A stretch of 64,000 bases of DNA from positions 3,720,001-3,784,000 of the forward strand of contig NZ_CP017946.1 in assembly GCF_003952665.1 (NCBI RefSeq). The letters run 5' to 3'. Source of the DNA: Bosea sp. Tri-49. Lineage in GTDB: Bacteria > Pseudomonadota > Alphaproteobacteria > Rhizobiales > Beijerinckiaceae. A model generated the notes under the pieces. That model was given only the letters and a program-made list of their open reading frames with translations. It searched no databases and was not told where the DNA came from. The position numbers and the translations under genes were made by a program. Positions 30,401-37,865 of the stretch are shown piece by piece (positions within the stretch are counted from its first letter, which is position 1; each line of letters opens with the position of its first letter).

Positions 30401-33400
30401 AAGCCGTATTGCTGGGCGGCGTAGTTCCGTATCTCGGCATCGGTCGCCGTACGGCCAAGGCTGGCGTTGGCCTCGGCCCGATAGGTTTCGAGACCAGCCG
30501 TGGACAAGGTCAGGACACCGCCGCTGACGGTACCGTTGGCGAGCAGGCGGGCATAGGCGTCGTTGGCGGCGCTACGGACCTGGTCGTCGCTCGCGCCCGG
30601 GGTCGTCGCGACCACCTGCGAACGATAGGTGCTGAGGCCGGTGTCGCTGAGGAGATAGCTGACCGCGCCGCCGCTGAAGGCCGCGTAACGCGTCGCTGCC
30701 CAGCTGCGAACCTGGGCGTCGGATGGATTGGCGATACCGAGCGCCGTCGCCGCATTGCTGCGCAGCGCAGTGACACCCGCATCGGTCAACGTATACGCGC
30801 CGCCGGAGACAGTGCCGTTGGCCAGCAAGAGATTATAGTCGGTCCGCGCGGCTTCGCGCAGCTCGCTCTCGCTCATCGCCGTTCCGGCGGCGCCACGATA
30901 GCTGCGATAGCTGGCGAGCCCAGCGGTACTCAGGACGAGATCGGCATTGCCGGCGGTGAGTTGGCCGATGCGGGAGAGCGTGCCGCTGCCGCCGGCAGTG
31001 AGCTCGCCCGATGCGCCCGAGGGCGCGCCGGTGCCGACCGAGATCAGGGCGACTGCCGCCCCGATGCCGGCCGAACCGCCGACACCATAGGTCACTGTCA
31101 GCGCGCTGACATCGCGCTCGGAGGTGGCGGAGGCCGAAACCGTGCCCGGCGCAACCAGGGTCGAGCCCTGGATATCGGCCTGCACGAGGCCGTCGAGGCT
31201 GGCGATATTGGCGCCTGCGCCGGCACCGATGCTGCCGGTCGCACCGGCGGCCGTCGTCGGCGTGATGCTGGTCGCCTCATGAGCAGTGACGCTGACGCCC
31301 GCCGCGCTGGTGACACCCCCGACAGTCTGCGTCGCGCCCGGCTTGATCGTGACGGTCGTGCCGTAAAGCCCCGCCCGCGTCTGGTTGTCGACATCGACGA
31401 AGCTGACCATGCCGGCGACGCCGGCAAAGCCGCCGGCTGCACCGCCTGCGGCGAGCGTGGTGAAGGCGTTGCGGCTCGCTGCGGCCACGGCGAGGGCGCC
31501 ATTGAGGTTGAGCACCGTCTGGCCGGAGCCGCCGCCGATCGTCGCCAATGTCGCATTGCGGCTGGTGCCGACGATGAAGGCGCTGCCGACACCAACGCCG
31601 CCGATCCCCACGGCGACCGTCCGGGCATAGAAGCCGTTGCGGCTATCGGCGGTGACGCCGACCCGCCCGGCCGTGACCAGGCCCTGATCCAGCGAGGCGC
31701 TTGTCGACGCGTTAAAGCTGTTGACGACACCCATCGCCGCGGCGCCGCCGAGGCCGAGGGCGAAACCGATCACATTGCTCGCCGCCGATTGCGAGGAGGC
31801 CGCGGCGATGTCGAGCGCAGTGACGCCGGGGCCGGTGTAGCCGGGGGTCGTGGTGCCGGTGGTCGAACGCGTCAGCGCTGCCCTGGTGCTGCGCTCCATC
31901 ACAGTGCCGGCATTGGCGCCGCTGGCGGCGATACCGCCGATCGCACCGACCGTGATGAAGGTCGCGGCATAGGAGTGGCTTGCCGCCTCGATCGCGACCG
32001 CGGCGCTGCCCGTGCCGGTCAGGCGGGTGTCGACCTGGCTGGAGTCGATCGTGGCGCTCGTGCTGCCGCCGAGCACGTTGCGGATCGGCACGATCGCGAC
32101 CGCGCCGGTGATCGGGAAGGCAGCGACGCCGCCGGTCACCGCATTCGCCAGCACCGATTGCTGCGAGGTCGCGATGACGCCGAGCCCATGGACACTGCGT
32201 GCCGTCATCGCCAGCGAAGGCTGCGCCGCGCTTGGGCCGTTGGCCGTGCTCAGATCGAAGGCGGTGAGAAGCTGGCCGGCATCATAGCTCAGCGAGCCGG
32301 TGCCGCCAGCACGCGCATCGACGCTGCTGCCTGCGATCGCGGCGGCAGTCGCGCCGCCGATCGTGTTGTTGACGACGGAAACGCCGCCCGCGACGCCGGG
32401 CGCCGCGGCGGTGGCTCCGAGCGCGCCGGCCGAGACCGTGATCCGGTCGGTGTTGGCGGCGAACACGCCGAGATTGTTTCCGGCGATGATGTCGGCATCG
32501 GTGATCGTCGCGCCGACATCGGTGGCGACGCTGTTGTTGGCGACCGAGCCGGCGAGGCCGACATTGCGCGACATGGCAATGCCGATGGCGATCGTGTCGA
32601 TCGTCGCCGTCGAGCTGGCAGTGAGCACGACGTCGCGCGAGGCGCGAATCTGGGTCCCGTCGATCTCCGCCGCAACATCGTTGGCAATGCTGCTCTCGAC
32701 GATCGAAAGGCCGACGGCCGCGGCGCCGATGCCGATGCCGAGCGAGCCGGCGCTGCCGCGGATCGTCGAGGAGGCCTGCGCCTGCACGGCAACGTCGCGG
32801 CTCATGATGCTGCCGCCGCTGATCCGTGCGCTGACGACAGCATCGATCGTCTGCTGCGCGACCGAGGCCACGCCGGCGAACTGGCCGGTCGCAACACCGA
32901 GGCCGACCGCCACGGCGGTGATCAGCGACCCGTCCTGCGCACGCACGGTGACGCCGGTCGAGCTCGTCAGGTCGACGTTCTCGATGAGCGCGATATGCGA
33001 CTGGCTAATCGTATTGCTGAGGAAGGACGAGCCAATATTGTTCTTGCCGGCCTGGACCGCGCCGGCAATGGCGATGATCGAGGCGCCGATGGGATTAGCA
33101 GCCTGGTTCGCATTCGTGGCGCTGCCGGTGAAGTCGATCTGACCCGGATCGGTGTTGGCGAGCCGGCTATCCAGCGCGGCGTCGAGCGTGCCGTCCTTGC
33201 CGCTGTCGGCGACGACGAGGGCATCGCCGTCCATCGCGATGCGCGACGGGGCGCCCGAACCATCCGTGATGGCCGCGCGCGTCGTCGGGCTGATCTCGGT
33301 GATGACGATGGCGCCGGCCAGGCCGTTCGAATCAGGGCCGCCACCGCCGGCGATGGCGCTCGAGACGATGCGGCTCGAGGTCCGCGCCGCGACAGTCAGC

Positions 33401-36400
33401 TTGTCGACGGCCGAGAGGGACGTATCCGTGATCAGCGCAGCCACAGCGTCCCGGCCGGAAGGGTCGCCGATCGAGACATAGGTGAGCGCCACGCCGAGGC
33501 CGGCCTGCGCGCCGAAATAGGCGGCGCCGCCGCCAATGCCGATATCCGTGGCGCGATAGGCGTTGACCAGCACGTCGTTGCCGGACGACGCCCCGGAAAT
33601 GCCGTTGATCGCCGAATTGCGGATCTGGGCGCTGACGCTGTCGGTGATGATGCCGATTGCAGCCGAAACCGCAGCCGCGCCGCTATTGGCGCGGGCGGCG
33701 GCGATGCTGACGCCGACCACGGTCTGGCGCCCGCCGGCCAGCGCCTGCACGATGGTGTCGCCCGCCCCGGTGATGGTCGTGCTGGCGATGCGGGCATCGG
33801 TGCTGTTGTCGAAGAGGCCGATCGCGACCGCACCCGAAAGCGCGCCGCTGAGCGGGCTCGAGGCACCGGTCAGGTTGAGGGCGGCCGAGCCGGAGGCCAC
33901 TTCGGCAACCGTGGCGTTCGTTGCCGCGACATCGGTGATGACCGCGCCGCCGGCCTTGGCGACCACGACCGCGCCATCGATCCAGGCGGAGGTGCCCAGC
34001 GTCGTCGTGGCGACGGCGGCGCTGCCGGCCGCGGTCAGGCTGATGCCGCTGCCTGCGCCGGAACGCAGCACCGCCGCATCGGCCTTGCCCTGGGCCGCGA
34101 TGCCCTTGAAGAAGCTGAGCTTCGAGGCGTTGGGGTCGGAGATCGCCGCGGCGATCGACGCGACGGTGATGCGCCCATCCGTCACCGCCTCGACATCGAG
34201 CGAGCGGGTGGTGATCAGCCCTTGTGCGTAGCCATTGCCCAGACGGTCGCCGGACAGATCGGCGGAGTTGTCGCCGATATAGGCTCGCGTCACCCCGGCC
34301 GTGTCGAGCGCCGCGACCGAGACGCCGATAGCGTTGGCGCCGCCATAGGTGACGGCGCCGGTCAGCGCGAAGAGCGAGATGAACTGGCGGGCCGTGACAT
34401 CGATCGAGGTGACGTCGATCGTCGCCTGGTTGCTGATCGAAGCGAGCGTGTGATTGTCGATGCCGACCAGCACGACCATGCCGTTGGCGGCGAAGGCACC
34501 GGCAGCCTTGCCCGAGGTCGGCGCGAGCACGAAGATCTTGTCTTCGGTCTTCGCCGTGACCGCGAGTTCGAGCGCGGTGATCGTGACCCCGGCGCCGACC
34601 GCCGCGACGGTACGGCTCTCGCGCTGCAGATCGGCAAAGGCACCACCCACTGCCGACCCGGCGCCGCCGGAGGTACCGGTCCCGGAGAAGATACCGTAGT
34701 TGCCGGCGACGTCGATCGTTTCCGTCTTCGTGCTGGCGGCGACCGTGACGGCCTTGTCGAAGCTCTGGAGCGCGCCAGTGCCGAGCGCTATGTCCCAGGA
34801 GCCGAGGCCGCTGTTCTGCCGCAAGGTCGCGCCGGGGCCGACATAGGCCTCGGTCTGGTTGGCGATCTTGTAGTAGTCGACGGCGCCGGCGAGGCCGAGC
34901 TGGCTCGATTCCGCCGTGGCGCTGGCATAGCTGGTGAGGATGTTGCCGGCGACGCCGAAGGTGCCGTTCAGATGCGAGAGCGTCTCGCCGAAGCCGCCCC
35001 AATCGGTCCAGGTATTGGCGATCGGCACAGCGGTCGTCGCGGAGACGCCGATGCGATTGGCGTCGACGGTGACGCCGGCACCGATCGAGGCGCGCGAGGT
35101 GTGGCGGAAATCGCCGTACACGACGGCAGCCGACATCGCGACCGTCGCTTCCGGATTGACGGCCGTCGGGTTCTTCGAATTCGAGCTGAGGCCGGCATCG
35201 GCCGCGGCGCGCAGGGCGAAATCGCGGACATCGCTGACCACGGCTGCCTTTGTCGCGTAGATCGTCGGGGCCGGGCCGCCGGCATCGGCCGCGATCGAGG
35301 CGATCGCAGAAAGATCGCTTTTCGCCAAAGTGAGCGTGCTGCCGAACTTGCCGATCTCGCGCGAGCCGAGCCGGGAGGTCAGCGGGGCGAAGAGCGTCTC
35401 CATCGCATTGGCGACCTGGAGCGACTCGATGATCAGGTTCTGCCCGAGCGTCACCGCCGAGGAGGTCGCGTTCTTGCTGTTGTCCGAGATCGCCTCGACC
35501 GTGACGTTACCGATCCGGCCGCTGCTCGAACCGAGCGAGGCCCCGAGCCTCGCCTCGGCACTCGCCTTGGCGTCGGAATAGGCGACGGACAGGCCGACCA
35601 TGCCGCCGCTGATCGACATCGCCGTGGCCGAGGTCGAGAACGTGTTCTCGTTGATCGCCGAGACCCGGACATTGCTCGCCGAGGAGGAGACCGTGACAGT
35701 CGCCCCGGAGCTGACGATCGCCTTGGTCTCGATGTCGGTGGTGCCAACCGCGACGGCGAAGGCGGCCAGGGTCTGTCCGGCTGACGCAGCGAGCGCCGTC
35801 GCCCCCAAAGCCGCCTCGTTCTTCGCCTCGACCGTCAGATTGCGGCCGATCGTCAGCGACGCCCCCGACTCGACCTCGGCGGTCACCCGCGCCTTGAGAT
35901 CGGCATAGGTCACCGCGGCCGCCATCGGCGACACCGCCGTGACCGAGATGGCCGGCAGGGTCGCTTCCTGCGTCCCGGTCGCGCTGATGACGATGTCGCG
36001 CGTCGCGGTGATCGAAGCGCCGTTCTTGACCGAAACGCGGGCGGTGATGTCGCTCGCGACATAACCGCCATTGAGACCGGTCAGGATGGACAGGTTGGTC
36101 AGCCCGGCGAACAGCGCGAGGCCCGGGCCGGGATTGATAAAGGAGGAGATGCCGGTCGCATCCGCCAGGAGCTTGACGTCACGGCCGGTGATCGTGCCGC
36201 TGACGTCGATGGTCGCCTCAGCCGTCGCCTTGCCGGAATTGCGCCTATCGGAGGCGCTTGCGCTCAGCGTGACGTCGCCGGCCGTGTAGAGGCTGCCGGG
36301 GCTGACGCCGGCCAGCAATTGACCGGCGACGTTGATCTGTCGCGCCTCCAGCGTGATGCTGCCGGAGTTGCCGAGGGAGGGGTTCGCAGCCGAAAGCACC

Positions 36401-37863
36401 CCGCCATTGGCGGAACGGTTGAAGTTGCGGGTATCGATGATCCCGTCGCCGAGAATGGTGATGCTGTTCGTCGCCTCCAGCAGCACGTTCGTGCCGTTGG
36501 TGATCATGTTGGCGTTGCCGCCGGTCCCGATCACAATATCGGTCGGGTCGATATAGAGCAGGCCGGCCTTGCCCTTGCGGGCCGAGAGGTCGACATCGAC
36601 GGCGCCGAGCCTGACGGTCTGCTTGGCGCTGAGCTCGATAAAGCCGCCATCCCCGCTCGTGCCCGCCATGCCGCGGAACATGGCGCCGGCCGCGACATCG
36701 AGGTTTGTGCCGGCAAGGACGATCGCCGATCCGCCCTTCCCAGCCACGTCGCGGGCCGCGCTGACGTCGACCGTCGCGCCACGGGCGATCGTGATCGCGG
36801 CGTCGGAGGTGATGGAGACCTTGCCGCCGTCCCCCGTGTTCACAGGGATGGAGTTCGCAGGGGTGGGCGGAGCCGCCCCGGCCGGCAGGGGAGCGGGCGC
36901 GGCGCCCGTGGCGGTGATCTTCGCCGTCTGCGCGATCGTGGTGCCCTTGCCCGAGCGGACGGTGACGGTGCCGGCGGCGCGCCGCGCCGTCGCATCGGCA
37001 CTGAGCCGCCCAGAGACGCTGACAGTGCCGGCGGCGACGATCTCGATGCCGCCGCCCTTGCGGACGACCATGCCCCCGCCATGGCGGAGACCGGCCGTGT
37101 TGACGCTCTGAGAGAACGCGGTGCGATGCCGCTCGCGGCGCTCGGCAATGTCGACCGGAGCAGCGTTCGTCTTGATCTGCCCGACGACGCTGACGGAATG
37201 GCCATTCAGCGACACGCCGCGCCGCGCATTGATCGCACCGTCAATGGTGATCTTGCCATCGGGCGAGATCGGCACGTCGTTCGCCCGGAGCCTGCCAGCC
37301 ATCGTCTCGTTGACGGTGCCGTCCGGACCGATCACCTGATCCAAGAACTCACGTGTCGGCGTATTGACCGTCAGCCGGCCGGTATTGATGACGCCGCTCG
37401 GCCCGACGGTGAAGCCGGCCGAATCCGAGAAGTAGACATGGCCCCCGATCTGGCCGTTCCGATAGGAATTCAGGATGCCGTTGATGACCACCGGCCCATC
37501 GCGAACGATGTTGACCAGCACGCCGGTGTTCTGCGGCAGGTGCATGTTGACCGTCGAGCCGGCGCCCTGCTCGAAGCGCGAGAACGAGTTGTAGCCGGCG
37601 CCGCCGGAAATCGTTTTGGTCGTAATCGTCGTCGTGCTGCCGCTGACCGCGACATTGGTCTGCGTGCGTCCGTCCGGCGTGATGACGTTCTGTGCGAAGG
37701 CGGGCGCATTCCAGAGAGCGAGCGCCATCGCCTGCCCGACGAGGCAACGCTGCCGCAGGGCAGCGAGAACGGAGCGACGTTCGCTCGAAGCCGTCATGTG
37801 ACGCAACACCGCCCCGTCGGCTCGGGTTGCGGTCTGTGAACGGGCCTCGCGCCGCCGGGCCAT
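18421..37863 (-). CDS. giant filamentous adhesin, two-partner secretion exoprotein (LktA-like)
   Basis: A 6,480-residue exoprotein in one uninterrupted frame. The long N-terminal signal ends near NAPAFAQ (residues 54-58; a second ATG at 37797 would shorten it). The TPS secretion domain follows, with SGVINTGRLTV as the family hallmark. The rest is low-complexity, Ala/Thr/Ser/Gly/Val-rich beta-helix sequence of the filamentous haemagglutinin / LktA adhesin type. Notable parts: helical modules at residues 2311-2491, a DTNNDGVPD calcium-loop-like site near 4318, four close Cys pairs between 3044 and 4003, and fifteen 80-residue repeats at about 4935-6101. It is exported by the TpsB encoded next, probably for surface attachment or biofilm. 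A host or substrate cannot be named. Confidence 0.93.
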   Translation of the reverse strand: MARRREARSQTATRADGAVLRHMTASSERRSVLAALRQRCLVGQAMALALWNAPAFAQNVITPDGRTQTNVAVSGSTTTITTKTISGGAGYNSFSRFEQGAGSTVNMHLPQNTGVLVNIVRDGPVVINGILNSYRNGQIGGHVYFSDSAGFTVGPSGVINTGRLTVNTPTREFLDQVIGPDGTVNETMAGRLRANDVPISPDGKITIDGAINARRGVSLNGHSVSVVGQIKTNAAPVDIAERRERHRTAFSQSVNTAGLRHGGGMVVRKGGGIEIVAAGTVSVSGRLSADATARRAAGTVTVRSGKGTTIAQTAKITATGAAPAPLPAGAAPPTPANSIPVNTGDGGKVSITSDAAITIARGATVDVSAARDVAGKGGSAIVLAGTNLDVAAGAMFRGMAGTSGDGGFIELSAKQTVRLGAVDVDLSARKGKAGLLYIDPTDIVIGTGGNANMITNGTNVLLEATNSITILGDGIIDTRNFNRSANGGVLSAANPSLGNSGSITLEARQINVAGQLLAGVSPGSLYTAGDVTLSASASDRRNSGKATAEATIDVSGTITGRDVKLLADATGISSFINPGPGLALFAGLTNLSILTGLNGGYVASDITARVSVKNGASITATRDIVISATGTQEATLPAISVTAVSPMAAAVTYADLKARVTAEVESGASLTIGRNLTVEAKNEAALGATALAASAGQTLAAFAVAVGTTDIETKAIVSSGATVTVSSSASNVRVSAINENTFSTSATAMSISGGMVGLSVAYSDAKASAEARLGASLGSSSGRIGNVTVEAISDNSKNATSSAVTLGQNLIIESLQVANAMETLFAPLTSRLGSREIGKFGSTLTLAKSDLSAIASIAADAGGPAPTIYATKAAVVSDVRDFALRAAADAGLSSNSKNPTAVNPEATVAMSAAVVYGDFRHTSRASIGAGVTVDANRIGVSATTAVPIANTWTDWGGFGETLSHLNGTFGVAGNILTSYASATAESSQLGLAGAVDYYKIANQTEAYVGPGATLRQNSGLGSWDIALGTGALQSFDKAVTVAASTKTETIDVAGNYGIFSGTGTSGGAGSAVGGAFADLQRESRTVAAVGAGVTITALELAVTAKTEDKIFVLAPTSGKAAGAFAANGMVVLVGIDNHTLASISNQATIDVTSIDVTARQFISLFALTGAVTYGGANAIGVSVAALDTAGVTRAYIGDNSADLSGDRLGNGYAQGLITTRSLDVEAVTDGRITVASIAAAISDPNASKLSFFKGIAAQGKADAAVLRSGAGSGISLTAAGSAAVATTTLGTSAWIDGAVVVAKAGGAVITDVAATNATVAEVASGSAALNLTGASSPLSGALSGAVAIGLFDNSTDARIASTTITGAGDTIVQALAGGRQTVVGVSIAAARANSGAAAVSAAIGIITDSVSAQIRNSAINGISGASSGNDVLVNAYRATDIGIGGGAAYFGAQAGLGVALTYVSIGDPSGRDAVAALITDTSLSAVDKLTVAARTSSRIVSSAIAGGGGPDSNGLAGAIVITEISPTTRAAITDGSGAPSRIAMDGDALVVADSGKDGTLDAALDSRLANTDPGQIDFTGSATNANQAANPIGASIIAIAGAVQAGKNNIGSSFLSNTISQSHIALIENVDLTSSTGVTVRAQDGSLITAVAVGLGVATGQFAGVASVAQQTIDAVVSARISGGSIMSRDVAVQAQASSTIRGSAGSLGIGIGAAAVGLSIVESSIANDVAAEIDGTQIRASRDVVLTASSTATIDTIAIGIAMSRNVGLAGSVANNSVATDVGATITDADIIAGNNLGVFAANTDRITVSAGALGATAAAPGVAGGVSVVNNTIGGATAAAIAGSSVDARAGGTGSLSYDAGQLLTAFDLSTANGPSAAQPSLAMTARSVHGLGVIATSQQSVLANAVTGGVAAFPITGAVAIVPIRNVLGGSTSATIDSSQVDTRLTGTGSAAVAIEAASHSYAATFITVGAIGGIAASGANAGTVMERSTRAALTRSTTGTTTPGYTGPGVTALDIAAASSQSAASNVIGFALGLGGAAAMGVVNSFNASTSASLDQGLVTAGRVGVTADSRNGFYARTVAVGIGGVGVGSAFIVGTSRNATLATIGGGSGQTVLNLNGALAVAAASRNAFTTLAAGGAAGGFAGVAGMVSFVDVDNQTRAGLYGTTVTIKPGATQTVGGVTSAAGVSVTAHEATSITPTTAAGATGSIGAGAGANIASLDGLVQADIQGSTLVAPGTVSASATSERDVSALTVTYGVGGSAGIGAAVALISVGTGAPSGASGELTAGGSGTLSRIGQLTAGNADLVLSTAGLASYRSYRGAAGTAMSESELREAARTDYNLLLANGTVSGGAYTLTDAGVTALRSNAATALGIANPSDAQVRSWAATRYAAFSGGAVSYLLSDTGLSTYRSQVVATTPGASDDQVRSAANDAYARLLANGTVSGGVLTLSTAGLETYRAEANASLGRTATDAEIRNYAAQQYGFFTGNRSRIAAPAAQSAAALLESAGSATTASVSGGSIVSGAVSVSALSRTKTTNTASGVGVGGGGVGAATAYTDVGDKVSARLDQISVTTGSIAVTANSTDGTGSAARVEATAGAGGLAAAAGAAVADGAISNQVTATLGGTLTVTGATSVNANNSQTSRSDAFGATVAGGLALGVSLATSRAESTVAARYANGSSLTGTGLTIGAQSTGAAHAAAVAGVGGLLVAGSGAAANATDSSNVSAVIGAGARANVGTGTISVTATASPDAKAAAFGVAVAGGLAVGVAVAKATVGTQVLAAIEGNASLIASQFTAGLLSVTATGSVFGTAAGDAVRLADSTSGFARGGYSAAASAVAGSGSYYVSATGTDARARNTSSVTASVGDYVRLPSGTVTITATNTTLQAAKATGITVGGTGAVGAVNAQADAATTTTASLGASSTMVGSGTGRFTLTATGEDTQIVRAEAGTGGGLYAGSGATGSTSNTSDVTASIGANAVIQTGLAAIGASHVARYASLVDSLQATALGASAALARNSANVDVLVSLGASSRITAAGPNTAGCYLTSCLQAISLTSRNAFTQLDLGDSVRAAAGGGINGAGATSRTEIDGTSNVTLGDGTTLIAGTNPIAAPGPILVQAWTELTGNDTATLTTGGLLQGAGVSARYRADVDNTVTLGNNVVLNSFGVINIGTYTLADVRANAYVSTYGLASVGLADADVTIRTDNKVLIGTNSELLGLYDVNVTAGRDGSGLRTNRLSGTATALGYVRGLIAVPDADASTNLQNHARVEVGSGTTISSAQNVTLGAYDGVLDADADGTGHGYQLYFIPVTSGSSSPGRSSTSTLVMNGTATAGIYNTQRVEIGCGVNASVQCGPNETPTIRFISGAPVTASYTTAFDPIAYINARYDAAVASTLISGVSSAPVKAVRLSQLYAAGGNVFVNASTVQGNGSLIANGGPSITVINRSAAYLVLDGGAYIPESTGGQIVGSSGSLTRQSNPDATPRIIIDNAYGGQLDASGNGPALLIAGDLTNLGGLVSINNTLGSFGFSGQRIDALQFNATVPNGAVAVSSNGPNGMYTPGASPQAEYGSYIYYPGGRPGSTSFNADEAVIAAANALAAGQGATDLNYFLYGRQSEGATRNFSMQFFGNCAGYIADSGYNCTGGYDMGNNIRFMVIPMVPTYRESNPVAQGGGTQIYGAQVAIKATTINVNASIEAGRITNWSGNIGGNVGDILRGSRQSWLDAGYTTVSLASIFGGGWSAAGAAPVSYDLVNDRLVMADVNASSGGGSVLLDGQIISTNTLGRIKINGGFGDVSVNNQSGLDFVVNRINTGTAAGVNASVSKITIVDRLVTSGANTTVYAYTPGSGIAVYKTHNGAQPTLSGVGASTPVAFISGDTTSYNPVTGTRYEWTQQAILQKEGLTEANRNQRDIPGVYWRFDSGTSGNPWVYVDAQSPSTNPGQDWGYWWSRSAQAPSATTVSGRLTNDTSLTNVGLTQEITGGQLDFIHNSASYGGCNGQAINHCDRDFVAQPGASQAQWAYNYVTRAFVQVTASVKADNPFAVSFAGNAAGRVSITSNSSVIQQGNIVNPSGTTTIVASGGSFTQVANATILSNNLTLTARDSIGTQSSAIRATLTPGAQLDARTGSGGINLDITGSARVVALRADQTPGAYGNINVRATGSLEAVATGSTNIVGRNITLVSDEGSIGSLSNLMTMRAVATQLPNGSYVDGVVSLTARGDIGISQVVGDLRVGQIESKAGDVRIDVVAGRLVSASGQTAAQALSADQLSKVSRALKLTAADGAAAAAQGSITAFEKQVTQTYAQYSALLRDGSVAMVDTNNDGVPDKRVFTLNTAAIPLYQAFADAELGRTAGTDEVAAYAARRYAAYSGVFESAYGGGWADQARFNPATLESNYSFSVNGAGVAPGLANRIAGDAVWTERQLVSAINTSALQPDPGVVGNGRALVIGHDVTLNTAGSIGSLAPDVQVALADIRSGSVSNAQLAALAVATTPGTVKLVGQRQDGSLVEVTDLNNVPNGVTLVRVDVKQTAPLFINATGTFSASAQGDVYVQSTGAPNSAGGTLTIGRITATGTVNLQAPQAIVAGTQADGTTPRNPVQIQTNGDLVLVAGGGGIGSAATPLTYQIGGRLVSASAAAGDAYLVANAGNAEIGRIFASGTASLTARAGGIQGYLPGVAISANSIRLSATGNVGSASAALGLRVGAAGEISGTVGGSAWLSGPTVAGQTPTAFRIGELAATNGLDIVADGEIDILRNVHSSAGAASLVGARITMASGAEISAAGRVSLASNSAIVLGRVASTLAAPAGGTSIALTATGTIIGNGDSGPLLDASQAGGVVSLYAGNGIGTASASLAFAAPMITARSLNGSVYLSTVGATHATSLTADAGAVTLSAGGDLVLDTVASNAGARLSTSNGSLTLGTLTAGGDSALSASGAIAIASATTTAGDLSIASTGAGIVAASIDAADDATLIAATSISVTTGLTAGDVANVTASGGTLALANLSAGASSILTASGAVTLGSAATTAGDLSVTSTGASIAAASIEAAGAATLAAATSISVTTGLTAGGAANVTASGGALDLASLNAGASSVLTASGTVTLGSVTTTAGDLSVTSTGAGITAASIDAAEDATLAAATSVSVTSGVTAVGAASITASGGALGLGSLSAGASSSLTASGAITLSSAATTVGDLAITSTGASISAVSINSAADATLAAATSISVTNDLTAGGTASFTASGGTLDLASLSAGASSTVTASGAVTLGSATTTAGDLSVTSTSAGITATSINAAEDATLAAATLLSVANGVTAGGAASVTASSGALGLGSLSAGASSSLTASGAITLGTATTTAGDLAITSTGAGISAMSIDAADDATLAAATSISVTNGVMAGGAASVTASGGTLGLGSLSAGASSSLMASGAITLGTATTTAGDISVTSTGSSIAATRINAADAARLTAATSVSVTNGLTTGSVANVTANGGPLAIDSVNAGASSSLSASGAITLGSAITTAGDFSVTSTSAEIIAATVNAAGNATLSAATSVSVTSGVVTGSGVNLSANGGTLTVAQLNAGSSSTLTASGAVTLGTATTTAGSLTVVSTGADIAAASISSAGDMLLSAASSISVTNGLMAGGVATVDASGGTLDIDSLSTAGAVLSASNTVTLGSATTTAGDLSVVSTSAGIVAANIDAADDVTLTAAISVSVTNGVTAGGAASVTASGGALDIGRVSAGASSSLTASGAITLGTATTASGDLSVTSTRAGIVAASIDAAEDATLAAATSVSVTNGVTAGGAASVTASGGALGLGSLSAGASSSLTASGAIMLGSATTTGGDLSVTSTGAGITAASIDTAEDATLAAATSVLVTSGVTAGGAANVAAGGGGLAIDTLSAGASSFLSASGAITLGRAETSAGDLSVISTGAGILAATVNAARSATLAAATSVSVTNGLSAGRGANLSANGGALAVDQLNAGATSTLTASAAITLGNARTTAGDLVMTSTGAGITAASIEAAEDAMLTAGASISVTNRLTAGGTANVTANGGTLGINTLSAASASLSASDAVTLGSARATAGDLAITSIGVGITAATVDAAGTTTLRAATDLSISQLVAGASARLSAGGSVIVGSLNARHDLALAAGENLSLGTGRARSGAVSLISQRGDIRVDLLEGAGTVTSSALGNLAFGTVRSGTDILLQSSAGTIRSGALTSGRDIGLQARSIIFDRLDAGRSASLAAEGDIAGRLVVATDALVLQAGRSGHGSIAIETGAARSASAAADEVKLGRFGAGDSIVILGTRIAADIVQLPGGAGLPLKLDIAGLRERTAQTVDLRIDTDRFRIGRFESIDGMLTTTSNDFAIAEAFVPGALRVATPIMTILANNRSLAPVPGYDVQLYQRDRGFSLSVNGKRLATSAFIVGLDSDVADAPEAMHLGRDLARLGTLLPNGLSFGEIARGFVMGTDGRWRSTGSDEPATTASTGAPPKPIVNLAGFEEQP
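19560..23070 (-). repeat. fifteen tandem 240-bp (80-residue) repeats in the adhesin
   Basis: The unit is marked by TTTAGDLSVTSTGAG, then ATLAAATSVSV, then TASGGALGLGSLSAGASS. Fifteen copies follow each other; the distance between first and last AGDL-type markers (about 23045 and 19685) is 14 periods of 240 bp. Units differ by scattered substitutions, and some neighbours are much closer to each other than to the rest, which suggests past unequal recombination. The period would give about four turns of a right-handed beta-helix. Confidence 0.88.
24760..24925 (-). repeat. single helical module with DxNxDGxxD loop in the adhesin
   Basis: A lone copy of the module seen at 30385-30935 appears again here: LNTAAIPLYQ, then ELGRTAGTDEVAAYAARRYAAYSG (residues about 4331-4368). 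Just before it is DTNNDGVPD, which resembles a calcium-binding loop. The match in motif order and spacing to the distant copies is clear, although identity is partial. Confidence 0.65.
30385..30935 (-). repeat. four tandem helical-looking modules inside the adhesin beta-helix
   Basis: Residues 2311-2491 contain four related units of about 40-60 residues. Each starts L(S/T)-(T/D)-(A/T)-G-(L/V)-x-x-(Y/L)-R and contains an acidic helix such as DAEIRNYAAQQY or DAQVRSWAATRY, then an aromatic-small segment (FFTG, AFSG) and in two cases LLANGTVSGG. They are rich in Arg, Glu, Tyr and Trp, unlike the surrounding Ala/Thr/Gly sequence, and look alpha-helical, so they are probably domains projecting from the shaft. 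Confidence 0.75.
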
Positions 37864-37865
37864 GA

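Noticed and set aside
30409..35784. A 1,791-codon open frame on the plus strand opposite the adhesin gene
   Set aside because: Its product is Arg/Gly/Asp/Ala-rich without domain, signal or start site and mirrors the biased codon use of the adhesin; it is a stop-free shadow of a low-complexity, GC-rich gene.
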